Assembly (NCBI GenBank): GCA_022842595.1
Contig: JALHPF010000026.1
Coordinates: 1 to 64,000, forward strand
Length of the DNA: 64,000 bases
Reading direction: 5' to 3'
DNA from: Rubrivivax sp.
GTDB lineage: Bacteria > Pseudomonadota > Gammaproteobacteria > Burkholderiales > Burkholderiaceae_C
Every line of letters begins with the position of its first letter. Positions within the stretch are counted from its first letter, which is position 1. This document shows, one piece after another, positions 7,794-15,934 of the stretch. The position numbers and the translations under genes were made by a program. The notes beneath the pieces were generated by a model. That model saw nothing but the letters and a program-made list of their open reading frames with translations. It was not told the DNA's origin and searched no databases.

Positions 7794-8504
7794 TCACAAA
7801 GGATGGTCGGGCAAGGGCCAGGACGTCGCCATCGGCACCGGCAGGCCCGCGCGAGCGCGAAGCGACACGTCGCACAGCGCGTAGCCCCAGTTTACGAGAT
7901 GCCCTTGCTGCGTGGCGTCCAGCGCCGCCAGCCGGGTCGGCATGTGTTCCAGTGCATCGCTGGCGGGCGTGTCCAGCGCCATGCGCGGCGTCGGCTCGTA
8001 CTTGGCCTTCGGCGTGCCGATGCCCCAGTAGGCACCTTGCTTGCCCTGGCTCTCGAACTCGCTCACCAGCCAGCGCTCGCGCAGCGCGCGGGTCTGGTCG
8101 ATGAGGATGTCGCGCACGCGGCCGAGCTGCAAGATGTTTTCCTCGTGTGGCTCTTCCTCGATCTCAAACGGCGCACCGGCGTCGCCGACGAGCACGATGT
8201 CGACGTTGTCCGCGAGCGACTCGAGGCCCATGTTGTCGTAGATGCCGCCGTCGGCCAGCACGGTGCGCCGGCGCAGCGCAGCCAGGTTCGGCAGTTTCGC
8301 GCCATCGGTCCAAGCGCCGGGGTCGGTCTTGAGCACCACGGGCGAGAAGATGGGCGGGAAGGCGCTGGACGCCGCCACGGCCGTGGCCAAAGGCACATCG
8401 GTCGTGCTTGACACGCCAAGCATGCCGACTGCACCCTCGGGCGCAATGCCCTCGTAGCCGAACGGAAACGACCACAGCAGGTAGGCGTTCAACTCCAGCT
8501 GCAT
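7794..8504 (-). pseudogene. Patatin-like phospholipase, N-terminally truncated
   Basis: The 236-residue frame is the C-terminal half of a patatin. It has the AVAASSAFPPIFSPV segment, the catalytic-Asp motif LADGGIYDN, and the trailing QTRALRERWLV and GAYWGIG blocks found in bacterial patatins of this kind. The N-terminal oxyanion loop (GGGxxG) and nucleophile elbow (GxSxG) are missing, and I cannot find them in other frames upstream. The catalytic Ser is therefore lost. It stands at the head of the patatin-MBL-CHAT series. Either the lipase has decayed or the N-terminal half was cut off by an island rearrangement. Confidence 0.7.
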
Positions 8505-8785
8505 CAGGTACTGCAGCCGAACTCGGTGCCGGTGTGCTCGAGCTCACCACGCAGCAGCGACAGCAGCGGGGCATTGGGCTCGGCCTGCACCCTGGTGGCC
8601 TTGCCGTTTTGGGTGAGAGGGGCATGCCAGTTCAGTCTCAAATTGAGGCTGCGCAGGTGCTGCCCGTTGTGTGCAAACAGCGCGCCGGCCAGCCACGGCA
8701 GGCCGGGTTCGCCCATGCCTTCGGGGCATTCGTTGCTTGGCACGATGTGGGTTCCGATGGGTGGGCTGTCGTCTGCTCCGCCCAC
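8504..8785 (-). other. Unrecognised open frame upstream of truncated patatin
   Basis: A 93-codon frame (MGGADDSPPIGTHIVPSNE...) ends one base before the patatin frame's first ATG. Its middle (FAHNGQHLRSLNLRLNWHA) reads like real protein but matches no patatin motif I know. It may be a remnant joined to the patatin by a rearrangement, or an out-of-frame piece of it. The rest of 8505-9013 has no gene, only two hairpins. Confidence 0.25.
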
Positions 8786-8795
8786 ATTGAGAAGC

Positions 8796-8828
8796 GCCGT
8801 TGTCAGTCATTGACTGATAACGGCTTTT
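8796..8828 (+). repeat. 13- to 14-bp inverted repeat followed by TTTT
   Basis: GCCGTTGTCAGTCA and TGACTGATAACGGC are complementary apart from one G-U position and are followed by TTTTCGCTTTC. The form is that of an intrinsic terminator on the plus strand, but no plus-strand gene precedes it. It may be a boundary element of the island or a terminator left from a lost gene. Confidence 0.5.
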
Positions 8829-8872
8829 CGCTTTCTTGCTCCTGATTGGCAGCCCCATTCGCGGTTGCCGGT

Positions 8873-8899
8873 GCTGCCCCGAATCGGCTTCGGGGCAGC
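8873..8899. terminator. 11-bp hairpin downstream of the amidohydrolase
   Basis: GCTGCCCCGAA and TTCGGGGCAGC form a perfect 11-bp stem with a five-base loop. It lies 115 bases past the stop codon of the minus-strand amidohydrolase gene. There is no T run, so if it ends transcription it is not a classic intrinsic terminator. Confidence 0.45.
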
Positions 8900-9013
8900 G
8901 GTCCGGTGTCGCAGTCCGTTGCAGCAGTCGCCCCGACACATCGAAGTGCCCGCTGAGGTCCACCCCGACCAGGCGCACCGCTGAGCCAGCGCGCCCCTTC
9001 AAGGGCCTGGCCG

Positions 9014-10768
9014 CTACATCCGAAGCCACCCCGGGCCCCCGGCATTGCCGTTTGCCTGGTGGAAGTCGACAAGGCGACGAAGCGGGGCGGCGTCGCCGCT
9101 GCCGGACAGGCCGAAACAAGCCATCGCGTTGGCGCCCAGCACCCTGGCTGCGACGTCTTTGGGCGCTTCGATGCCCTTCAGCAGCCTGCCGACGGCCTCG
9201 GCATAGAGCTCCCAGCCAGGCTCGTTGCTCAGCATCAACCAATCGCTGCCGTACATGACGCGATCTGCCACCGACTCGCCGGCCCCCAGACCGACGGCAA
9301 GGGCCTGCTTCAGCTTGGTCTGGGCTGGCGCAGAGTCCGGAAGTTCGTCCCAGTAGCCCAGGTCGCCATACACCCGCAGGCTGCCTTGGCGTGCCATCAG
9401 CTTGACGAAGCCGTCGGTCCAGTCGTCGACCGCCCGCGGATGCGCGCCACCGAAATGTCCGGCGTTGACCGTCAGGCGCTTGAGCGTGGGGCCCTTGTCG
9501 AGCAATTCGTTCCAGCCGACAGGGCTGGCCAGGGCGTCGTGTGCGTGGTCTCTGCCGTTCGATTCGTTGGCATGTGCCATGACCGGCACGCCGAGCTCGT
9601 CACACAACTCGTACAGCGCGCCCAGCTTGCGGTCCAGGGCAACAGGATCCGGCCGCGGCTCGGCCGTGTCGACCGTGAACCGAGCATTGCCGTAGGGGTA
9701 GAAGCCCATGGGTGGGTACAGCTTCACGCCCACGCAACCATGTTCCTGCACGGCCTTCTTCACCAGCTTGATGCTGGCATCGCCTTCCTTGATGTCGACC
9801 CACGGGTTGTAGGCCACGAGCGGCATCAGGAAGCCACCGGAGAGGATGGCGAGCTGCTCGTGCAAGCGGACCTGGTCCTGGAGGTGCGTGGCCCGGTCCG
9901 GGCAGTCGAGCCAGTAGTTGAAGTCCACCATGGATGCGAAGCACCCTGACAGCGGAATCCCAGGCGACTGCTCGGCGTAACGCCGGATGAAGGTGCGCAG
10001 GTTGTGATGACGTGGCGACAGCATGAACCGCACGAACTGCAGCGCGCCTCGCATGGAGGCCACCGTGGACTCCGACGACGACATCCGACCCTTGGTCTGC
10101 GGCACGAGCTTGTTGGTCGCTGGCAGTCGATAGCCTCCGCCGTCCCTGAAGGCCTCGATGACCAGCTCCTCGCTGAAGCTGTCGACCTGGTTGCGCAGCG
10201 CACCGATGCTGGCGGACTTCGCCTGGTCGGCAGCCTGGTTGAACAAGCGAGGGATGTCCGGGTGGCGTTGAATGATTTCCCGGTACAGCTGACGCGCGCG
10301 TTCTTCAGACTGCCGTTCGATTTCCGTGTCGAGGTCGGTCGTGTCTTCCGCCAGGCTCCTCAGGCGCTGGCCGTCCCCAGGACCACGACCGCACAGCGCG
10401 TTGTGCTCGTCCTTCGCAGTCATCGAAGTCTTGCCGATGAGCTCGGCCACCGGCGCCAACGCGATGACGAACTGGCGAAGTCGCGCGTCGGTGATGCCGT
10501 GCGCCACCGACTTCGCCAGAAACCCGGCCACAGGCACGTCCTGGGCGTTGAAGAAATGCGTGTGGGCGTCGAAGTAGCGCTCCCGGCCGCGCCAGGCGGC
10601 CCGGACCTCAGGTCCCGCAAGAAAAGGCGCCGGGCGCGGATGGCAGCCCGCCGCGATCTGGGGGAAGGGTGGTGGCACGGTGCAGCACCCGGCCGCAGAC
10701 AGCCCCGCCAGCGAGGCCCCGCCCAGCATCAAGGCTCTACGTCGGGGGTCGAATGGGGTCCTCGGCAT
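9014..10768 (-). CDS. Tat-exported lipoprotein amidohydrolase (TIM barrel)
   Basis: A 584-residue protein starting at 10768, where GGGAGG precedes the ATG. The N-terminus has twin arginines (PRRRALMLGG) and a lipobox-like SAAGC, so it is probably exported by Tat and lipidated. The barrel begins with YFDAHTHFF (the HxH metal pair). Later blocks VGVKLYPPMGF, VMAHANES, LTVNAGHFGG and VMYGSDWLM are the barrel-strand ends of the amidohydrolase-2 family, with the final Asp in YGSDW. A 200-residue helical insert follows the first strand. The natural substrate is unknown; family members hydrolyse or decarboxylate small cyclic compounds. Confidence 0.75.
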   Translation of the reverse strand: MPRTPFDPRRRALMLGGASLAGLSAAGCCTVPPPFPQIAAGCHPRPAPFLAGPEVRAAWRGRERYFDAHTHFFNAQDVPVAGFLAKSVAHGITDARLRQFVIALAPVAELIGKTSMTAKDEHNALCGRGPGDGQRLRSLAEDTTDLDTEIERQSEERARQLYREIIQRHPDIPRLFNQAADQAKSASIGALRNQVDSFSEELVIEAFRDGGGYRLPATNKLVPQTKGRMSSSESTVASMRGALQFVRFMLSPRHHNLRTFIRRYAEQSPGIPLSGCFASMVDFNYWLDCPDRATHLQDQVRLHEQLAILSGGFLMPLVAYNPWVDIKEGDASIKLVKKAVQEHGCVGVKLYPPMGFYPYGNARFTVDTAEPRPDPVALDRKLGALYELCDELGVPVMAHANESNGRDHAHDALASPVGWNELLDKGPTLKRLTVNAGHFGGAHPRAVDDWTDGFVKLMARQGSLRVYGDLGYWDELPDSAPAQTKLKQALAVGLGAGESVADRVMYGSDWLMLSNEPGWELYAEAVGRLLKGIEAPKDVAARVLGANAMACFGLSGSGDAAPLRRLVDFHQANGNAGGPGWLRM

Positions 10769-10984
10769 GGTCCCTCCCAGGACGCTGTTCGCTTGTCTCG
10801 CCATTGGAGGCCGAGTGCACCGCTTTGTCCATACGCGGCGCCCGCAACGCGCTGAACACGCAGGTGCCTGGCGATGGACAGCAGACCAGGCTCGACCGAG
10901 GCCTGGATGGGACGACCGCCTTCCAATCGACCTTCAGCCGCTTCGTTCGGTGATCGCCATCCATCGCGCCCCGGTGCTACTGGG

Positions 10985-11257
10985 TCAGGCAGCGCCTGGG
11001 CCGGAACCGCGCCGGCCTGTGGGGCAAAAGGCATTCCCGGGCTCCTCGCCGCGCAGGTACTGCGCTTCTTCCTCGTCGGTGGCTGGGCGCACGTCGACTA
11101 CCTGCGCCCGGTCGCCGTAGAGCTGGCGCAGCTCGGTGGCCATCAGCGCGCGCACATCGACCCCGGGGCGCATCACCTTGAACCAGCGGCGCGGATGCCC
11201 CTCGTAGCGGAAGTCCACCACCCAGGTCGACGAGGTCCTGAAGAATTCAGAAGGCAT
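10985..11257 (-). CDS. Small conserved hypothetical protein
   Basis: A 90-residue soluble protein beginning MPSEFFRTSSTWVVDFRYEG, with HPRRWFKVM and a charged ATDEEEAQYLRGEE region. It has the feel of a small conserved betaproteobacterial protein, but I cannot name a domain. It lies between the amidohydrolase and the CDF transporter on the same strand, with 48 bases to the transporter gene's stop. No signal peptide, membrane segment or metal motif is seen. Confidence 0.55.
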   Translation of the reverse strand: MPSEFFRTSSTWVVDFRYEGHPRRWFKVMRPGVDVRALMATELRQLYGDRAQVVDVRPATDEEEAQYLRGEEPGNAFCPTGRRGSGPGAA

Positions 11258-11305
11258 GGTCGGCCCTTGTCTTTGTGTCTGGCGCGTGCATCGGCTCCAC
11301 GCCGG

Positions 11306-12274
11306 TCAGGATCTCGCCACGCCGGACGGTGAGTTGGCCGCCGTCCCTGTCGTCGACACCCGGGCCCGCGCCAGTGTGGCGCAGGGCGTGGTGAACGGCA
11401 CCCGCACCACCTGGATCGTCACGTGCTCGATTTCGAAGTGCTCATGCAGTTCGTCGGTGGCGTGCTTCAGGAAGGCGTCGTCGGCCTGCCCCTGCGGCAT
11501 CACCAGGTGCGCCGTCATCGCGATCTGCGACGTGCCCATCGCCCAGACGTGCAAGTCGTGCACACGTTCCACGCCCGGCAACGATTCCAGCAGGGCCTGC
11601 ACGGCATGCAGGTCCACGCCTTCCGGCACACCGTCGAACAGCAGGTGCAGCGACTGCTTGAACAGGTTCCAGGTGCCGACGACGATGACCGCAGCGATCA
11701 GCAGGCTGACCACCGGGTCCAGCCATGTCCAGCCGAACCACAGGGCCAGGCCGCCGGCCACCACCACGCCGGCAGACACCAGTGCGTCGGCCGCCATGTG
11801 CAGGAAAGCGCCGCGGATGTTGAGGTCGCTCTTTCGGCCGCGCATGAACAGCAGCGCGGTGGCGGTGTTGACCAGGATGCCGATGCCGGCCACCACCATG
11901 ATGGTGACGCCCTCGACGGCCTGTGGCGTCTGCAGGCGATGAACCGCTTCCCAGGCCAGCGAACCCATGGCCACCAGCAGCAGCAGCGCGTTGATGAAGG
12001 CAGCCAGGATGCTGGCGCGCTTCCAGCCGTAGGTGTGGCGGGCGTCCGGCCGCAGCCGGCCGGCCAGCGCGCCGCCCCAGGCCAGCACCAGGCCGATGAC
12101 GTCGCTGAGGTTGTGGCCGGCGTCGGCCAGCAACGCCAGCGAGTCGATCTTCCAGCCGTAGAAGGCCTCGATCGCGACAAAGGCGATGTTCAGCGCGATG
12201 CCGATGCCGAAGGCGCGGTCGAAGCTGGCCGGTGCGTGGCTGTGGCTGTGACTGTGATCGTGACCGCCGCTCAT
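11306..12274 (-). CDS. Cation diffusion facilitator (Zn/Co/Cd exporter)
   Basis: A 322-residue CDF protein. The start at 12274 gives the His-rich tail MSGGHDHSHSHSHA, and an in-frame extension upstream lacks a good ribosome site. Six membrane helices are apparent. The metal site in helix 2 is ADAGHNLSD and in helix 5 HMAADALVS, that is the HxxxD/DxxxD pair of zinc-type CDFs such as ZitB/CzcD. The C-terminal cytoplasmic domain (GVERVHDLHVWAMGTSQIAMTAHL) follows. It works in the inner membrane as a proton-coupled metal exporter. A broken cytochrome c gene lies just upstream on the same strand. Confidence 0.9.
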   Translation of the reverse strand: MSGGHDHSHSHSHAPASFDRAFGIGIALNIAFVAIEAFYGWKIDSLALLADAGHNLSDVIGLVLAWGGALAGRLRPDARHTYGWKRASILAAFINALLLLVAMGSLAWEAVHRLQTPQAVEGVTIMVVAGIGILVNTATALLFMRGRKSDLNIRGAFLHMAADALVSAGVVVAGGLALWFGWTWLDPVVSLLIAAVIVVGTWNLFKQSLHLLFDGVPEGVDLHAVQALLESLPGVERVHDLHVWAMGTSQIAMTAHLVMPQGQADDAFLKHATDELHEHFEIEHVTIQVVRVPFTTPCATLARARVSTTGTAANSPSGVARS

Positions 12275-12311
12275 CGTTTTCCCGATTCTGACAAGACCCT
12301 CCCGCCCAGGA

Positions 12312-12662
12312 TCATCGCGCACCCTCGCTGATCCAGCGAACCAGCTGCAGGGCGGCCTCGGGGCTCAGCCGCTCGTGGGCGTCGATGTGGCTCAAGATCG
12401 AACCGTCACGCAACTTGTCGGCCAGCTTCTGCAGCGCCCTGTCATCGTCGCGTGCCTTGGCGTAGTCGGTTGCGAGCTGCGCAAAGGTCGGGGCCTTCTT
12501 CTTCGGCGGATTCCCGTGGCAGTTGTAGCAGCCCATGTCCGAGGCCAGTTACTGGCTGGCAGCGGCTGGCAGCGGCTGGCAGCAGGGCGAACCGGCCAGG
12601 CCGAGTGTCAGCACCCAGGGCGCGAAGCGGGTATTCAGCAGCGCATTCAGGCCGTCATGCAT
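12312..12662 (-). pseudogene. Small class I cytochrome c, interrupted by an in-frame stop
   Basis: The frame from ATG at 12662 encodes a signal-peptide-like segment (FAPWVLTLGLAGSPCC). It then meets TAA, and continues in the same frame as LASDMGCYNCHGNPPKKKAP with a heme-binding CYNCH motif and a C-terminus (LSPEAALQLVRWISEGAR) typical of c551/c5-like cytochromes. Only a 74-residue leaderless piece from 12536 could be translated after the stop, and it could not be exported for heme attachment. Three copies of a 10-base repeat lie inside the leader. It is either a true pseudogene or carries a sequence error at the TAA. Confidence 0.65.
12554..12583. repeat. Three tandem copies of GGCTGGCAGC
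   Basis: Three exact consecutive 10-base copies lie in the leader region of the broken cytochrome c gene. A 10-base unit shifts the frame whenever copy number changes. Confidence 0.8.
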
Positions 12663-12999
12663 GGTCGGTCTTTCGATTCAGAAGGCCTGCCGGCGCCGTT
12701 TCGGCCGCCACGGGTTGGAAGATCACGCGCTCGCTGCCCTTGATCATGCAGCAGCCGTTCGCCCGGTTTGAAGGCTTCGCGCTTGTCTGCCATGACGGTG
12801 CCCGGCGTGATGACGGCATCCTTGAAGCGTGATCTGCTGGCGTGGGTGCCCAGGCGCACAGCCCTCCACATCGGAGTTCAGCTGCGGGGTTCCGGAATGG
12901 GTCATCCGTGCATTGTTCGGGTGGCTTGCACCGGTCAGGCCGATCGAATCACGACTCCCAGACCTCGTGCCACCGACCACTGCCCGGAGATCCCGTTGG
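12663..12999. other. Stretch without a convincing gene
   Basis: Between the cytochrome remnant and the rhodanese gene I find no intact gene. A minus-strand frame ending at 12647 contains a protein-like piece (FKDAVITPGTVMADKREAF, KPGERLLHDQG) that may be the remains of another periplasmic protein, but I cannot name it. Confidence 0.35.
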
Positions 13000-13482
13000 T
13001 CAGCAGCAGGCACCGCCCTCGGTCCCCTGGTTCGTTGCCGGGCTGCAGCCGCTGCTGGATGCGGGTGCCGGTGCACAGCACCCGGCGGCGGCTGCTGACG
13101 AAGCACTGCAGCAGCCGCCGGCCGCTGCAGGGACAGCGGCGCGGGCGCCCCTGATCGGGAAGCCCTTGCTCGCCCACTTGTTGATGCCGCCGCCCATGTT
13201 GGCGACACGGGTGTAGCCCTGGTACATGAGAAAGTAGGTGGCCTTCAGGCTGCGCGGCCCGGACTGGCAGACCATCACCAGCTCGCGGTCGCGCGGCAGT
13301 TCGGCGATGCGCCGCTCGAATTCGGACAAGGGCATCACGACGATGTCGGGCACGTCGAGGGCCAGTTGCGCGACCTCCGCGCGTTCGCGCACATCGACGA
13401 GCAAGGCGCCCTCTCCGATCAGCCGGCGGGTGGTGGTGGGGCAGACTTCGCGGGCCTGAGGCAGATCGACACGTGCATTCAT
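13000..13482 (-). CDS. Rhodanese-domain protein with cysteine-rich tail
   Basis: A 160-residue single-domain rhodanese starting at MNARVDLPQ (13482). The active loop VMVCQSGPRSLKA carries the persulfide-forming Cys in the CxxGxR arrangement, and LLVDVRERAE is the usual second motif. After the domain (GGGINKWASKGFPI) an Ala/Ser/Gly-rich tail of about 45 residues holds seven Cys, mostly as CC or GC pairs (GGCCS, AGCCAP, SGCSP, GACC). It could bind metal or carry sulfane sulfur. The gene sits 22 bases after a small thioredoxin in an operon with an MBL hydrolase and a UPF0718 permease, which suggests sulfur or metalloid handling. Confidence 0.85.
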   Translation of the reverse strand: MNARVDLPQAREVCPTTTRRLIGEGALLVDVRERAEVAQLALDVPDIVVMPLSEFERRIAELPRDRELVMVCQSGPRSLKATYFLMYQGYTRVANMGGGINKWASKGFPIRGARAAVPAAAGGCCSASSAAAAGCCAPAPASSSGCSPATNQGTEGGACC

Positions 13483-13504
13483 GCTGAGTGCTCCTGATGT
13501 GTGT

Positions 13505-13738
13505 TCAGGCTGACAACCACTGCTCGACCTTGCCGCGGCTGGGCACGCCGCCGGCATGCACCACCTTGCCGTCGATCACCACGCCCGGGGTGCTCATCAC
13601 ACCGTAGCCCATGATCTCGCGCAGTTCTTCGACCTTGGCGAGCGTCACCGCCACGCCCTTGTCCTTGGCCACCTGTTCGATCAGCGCGATGGTGTTCTTG
13701 CAGTTGGCACAGCCGGTGCCGAGGACCTTGATGTCCAT
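13505..13738 (-). CDS. Small thioredoxin-like redox-active disulfide protein
   Basis: A complete 77-residue protein of the TM0996/MTH895 glutaredoxin-like type. MDIKVLGTGCANCKNTIALIE carries the CxxC redox pair at residues 10-13, and GVMSTPGVVIDGKVVHAG is the cis-Pro segment. These proteins often travel with UPF0718/ArsP-like permeases, as here, and may pass electrons or bind metal for them. The gene is third in the permease-MBL-thioredoxin-rhodanese operon. Confidence 0.88.
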   Translation of the reverse strand: MDIKVLGTGCANCKNTIALIEQVAKDKGVAVTLAKVEELREIMGYGVMSTPGVVIDGKVVHAGGVPSRGKVEQWLSA

Positions 13739-13780
13739 GGGGATCTCCTGAACAGAAGGGGGGGGTGGGTCGGAAGGCGC

Positions 13781-14719
13781 TTACTCGCGTTCCATTTCGA
13801 GGTAGGTGCGGCTGGCGTTGCCGGGCATCAGCTCGGCCGCGTTCAGCAGGCGCATGAAGGGCGCGGTGTCGAAGGACTTCACGGCCGCACTGACGTCTGT
13901 GCCGTCGTCCACGGCCTTCTTCATGTGCGCGCGCAGGGCCAGCAGAACGGCCTGGGTGTCCGCCTTGGCGATGGCCACGTTCGTCACCCGGCCGTGTCCA
14001 GGCACCAGCACTGCGGGGTTCAGCTGCTCAATGACCGAGAAGGTCGCCAGCCACTGCCGGGTGTTGCTGACCGGCAGCACGCCCAGCAGGCGGTCGACAT
14101 AGACCACGTCGCCCGTGAACAGCACGTTCTTCTGCGGCAGCCACACCATCGTGTCGCCAGGCGTGTGCGCGCCGCCGCGGTGGTTGAACTCGAACACCAC
14201 GCCACCCAGTTCCAGCCGTTCGTCGGGTGCCTTCAGCCAGCGGGTGGGCAGCGTGGGTACAGTGCCATCGGCCTTGGCGCCCAGCACGGCCTTCAGCCCC
14301 TGCAGGTGGTCGTTGCCGCGGTTCTTCATGTCGGCTTCGCCGCCGGCATGGCCGATGACTTCGGCGCCCTGGGCCTGGAAGAAACCGTTGCCCAACCAGC
14401 GGTGGTCCTGGCCGCCGGTGTTGAAGACCCACCGAATAGGCTGCGGCGTGACCTTGCGGACCGCCTCGGCGATGTGTCGCGCGCTCTGGAAGGTGGCGCC
14501 GCTGTCGATCAACACCGCGCCGGCCGGCGTCACCACCAGGCCGATGTTGGCGTTGAGTCCCTCATTCTCTGCGGTGCGGGCGCCGGTGTCGCCGACATGG
14601 GCGTAGACGCCTTCTGCGACACGCTGGAACTCGACCGTGACGGCGTGGGCCAGGCCGCAGACCAGGGACAGACCGATGGTCAGCACGCGGGCGGGCGTCT
14701 TGAGCAAGATGTTTCGCAT
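13781..14719 (-). CDS. Exported MBL-fold hydrolase (SoxH / quinoprotein-relay type)
   Basis: A 312-residue protein with a signal peptide (VLTIGLSLVCGLAHA). The fold is that of a metallo-beta-lactamase: GLVVTPAGAVLIDSGA, GGAHTPGDTMVWLP, VLFTGDVVYVDRLLG and LVPGHGRV. The usual HxHxDH is reduced to TGGQDH, so two of the three first-site His are absent. As I recall, this is a feature of the quinoprotein-relay/SoxH-like branch. Metal binding may therefore be altered. It starts 5 bases after the permease stop codon. Substrate unknown; a thiosulfate- or quinone-linked periplasmic role is only a guess from family name. Confidence 0.78.
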   Translation of the reverse strand: MRNILLKTPARVLTIGLSLVCGLAHAVTVEFQRVAEGVYAHVGDTGARTAENEGLNANIGLVVTPAGAVLIDSGATFQSARHIAEAVRKVTPQPIRWVFNTGGQDHRWLGNGFFQAQGAEVIGHAGGEADMKNRGNDHLQGLKAVLGAKADGTVPTLPTRWLKAPDERLELGGVVFEFNHRGGAHTPGDTMVWLPQKNVLFTGDVVYVDRLLGVLPVSNTRQWLATFSVIEQLNPAVLVPGHGRVTNVAIAKADTQAVLLALRAHMKKAVDDGTDVSAAVKSFDTAPFMRLLNAAELMPGNASRTYLEMERE

Positions 14720-14724
14720 CGGTA

Positions 14725-15777
14725 TCAGAGAACAGCGTTGAACACGAAGCCCACGATCAGGATGCCGGTGGCCACGACGGCGGCGAAGGTGGCGATCAGC
14801 CGCACTTTCAGCACCTTGCGCAGGATGATCATCTCGGGCAGCGAAAGCGCGATCACGCTCATCATGAAAGCCAGCACCGTGCCCAGCGCCGCGCCCTTGG
14901 CCAGCAGTGCCTGCACGATGGGGATGATGCCGGCGGCGTTGGTGTACATCGGCACGCCGATCAGCACCGCCAGCGGCACCGACCACCAGGCGTCCCGGCC
15001 CATGAACGAAGCCATGAAGTCCTGCGGCACCCAGCCGTGGATGGCCGCACCGATGGCGATGCCGGCCAGGATGTACGGCCAGACCTTGCCGACGATCTCG
15101 CGCACGCTGGCAAAGCCGCCTTCGATCCGGTCGGCCAGAGTCAGCCCGTCGTGGTCGGCCGTGGCCTGCACCCTGGGCATGTCGCGCACCCAGTCTTCGA
15201 GGTAGGCCTCCATCTTCAGGCGCCCGATGACCCAGCCGGCGACGATGGCCACCGACAGCCCCAGGCCCAGGTACAGCGCTGCGATCTTCCAGCCGAACAA
15301 GCCGAACAGCAGCGCCAGCGCGACCTCGTTGACCATCGGCGCCGAGATCAGGAACGAGAAGGTCACGCCCAGCGGCACACCGGCCTGCACGAAGCCGATG
15401 AACAGCGGGACCGCCGAGCATGAGCAGAACGGCGTGACGACGCCCAGGCTGGCGGCCATCACGTTGGCCACGCCCTCCTTCCTGCCAGCCAACAGCGCGC
15501 GGGTGCGCTCGGGGGTGAAATAGGAATTGACCATCCCCATCACGAACACCACCGCCGTCAGCAGCAGCAGCACCTTCGGCGTGTCGTAGAAGAAGAATCG
15601 CAGCGCGCCGCCCAGGTGGCTTTCGCGATCCACCGGCAGCGCAGCGACCAGCGCCTCGGACGCCGGGACCAGGGCCTGGTAGAGCAGCCACCCAACCACC
15701 GCCGCCACCAGGAGGAAGCTGCGTGGATGCTGCCGCGGCAATTGCAGCGTGCGCTGGGACAGGGTCAGGGTGGTCAT
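14725..15777 (-). CDS. UPF0718 (DUF318/ArsP-like) permease
   Basis: A 350-residue inner-membrane protein with about eight helices. The signature TPFCSCSAVPLFIGFVQAG, followed by SAPMVNEVALALL, is diagnostic for the PF03773 permease family, and a second matching half begins at PYILAGIAIGAAIHG with PMYTNAAGIIPI. Members include the methylarsenite exporter ArsP; many are of unknown substrate. It is the first gene of an operon with an MBL hydrolase, a CxxC mini-thioredoxin and a rhodanese, so a thiol-reactive metalloid or sulfur compound is a reasonable substrate guess. CTCTCC-type spacing before the ATG is acceptable for translation. Confidence 0.88.
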   Translation of the reverse strand: MTTLTLSQRTLQLPRQHPRSFLLVAAVVGWLLYQALVPASEALVAALPVDRESHLGGALRFFFYDTPKVLLLLTAVVFVMGMVNSYFTPERTRALLAGRKEGVANVMAASLGVVTPFCSCSAVPLFIGFVQAGVPLGVTFSFLISAPMVNEVALALLFGLFGWKIAALYLGLGLSVAIVAGWVIGRLKMEAYLEDWVRDMPRVQATADHDGLTLADRIEGGFASVREIVGKVWPYILAGIAIGAAIHGWVPQDFMASFMGRDAWWSVPLAVLIGVPMYTNAAGIIPIVQALLAKGAALGTVLAFMMSVIALSLPEMIILRKVLKVRLIATFAAVVATGILIVGFVFNAVL

Positions 15778-15934
15778 CGAGAGGGCTCCTCTCCATGAAG
15801 ACGAAGATGCTGCCGAAAGGATGCATCCGCGGGGCCCCCGTGCCCTTGTTTCGGATCAAGCCGATCTCATGACCAGGCCTTTGCGTGCCAGCGGATCGGC
15901 CGGCCGGCGAGTCATCCTGCGGTGAGCCCGGGTT

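Noticed and set aside
13781-15859. Single 692-codon frame spanning the MBL hydrolase and the permease
   Set aside because: Only the part from 14719 downwards is coding, with its own ATG and signal peptide. The upstream part is an out-of-frame reading of the permease gene.
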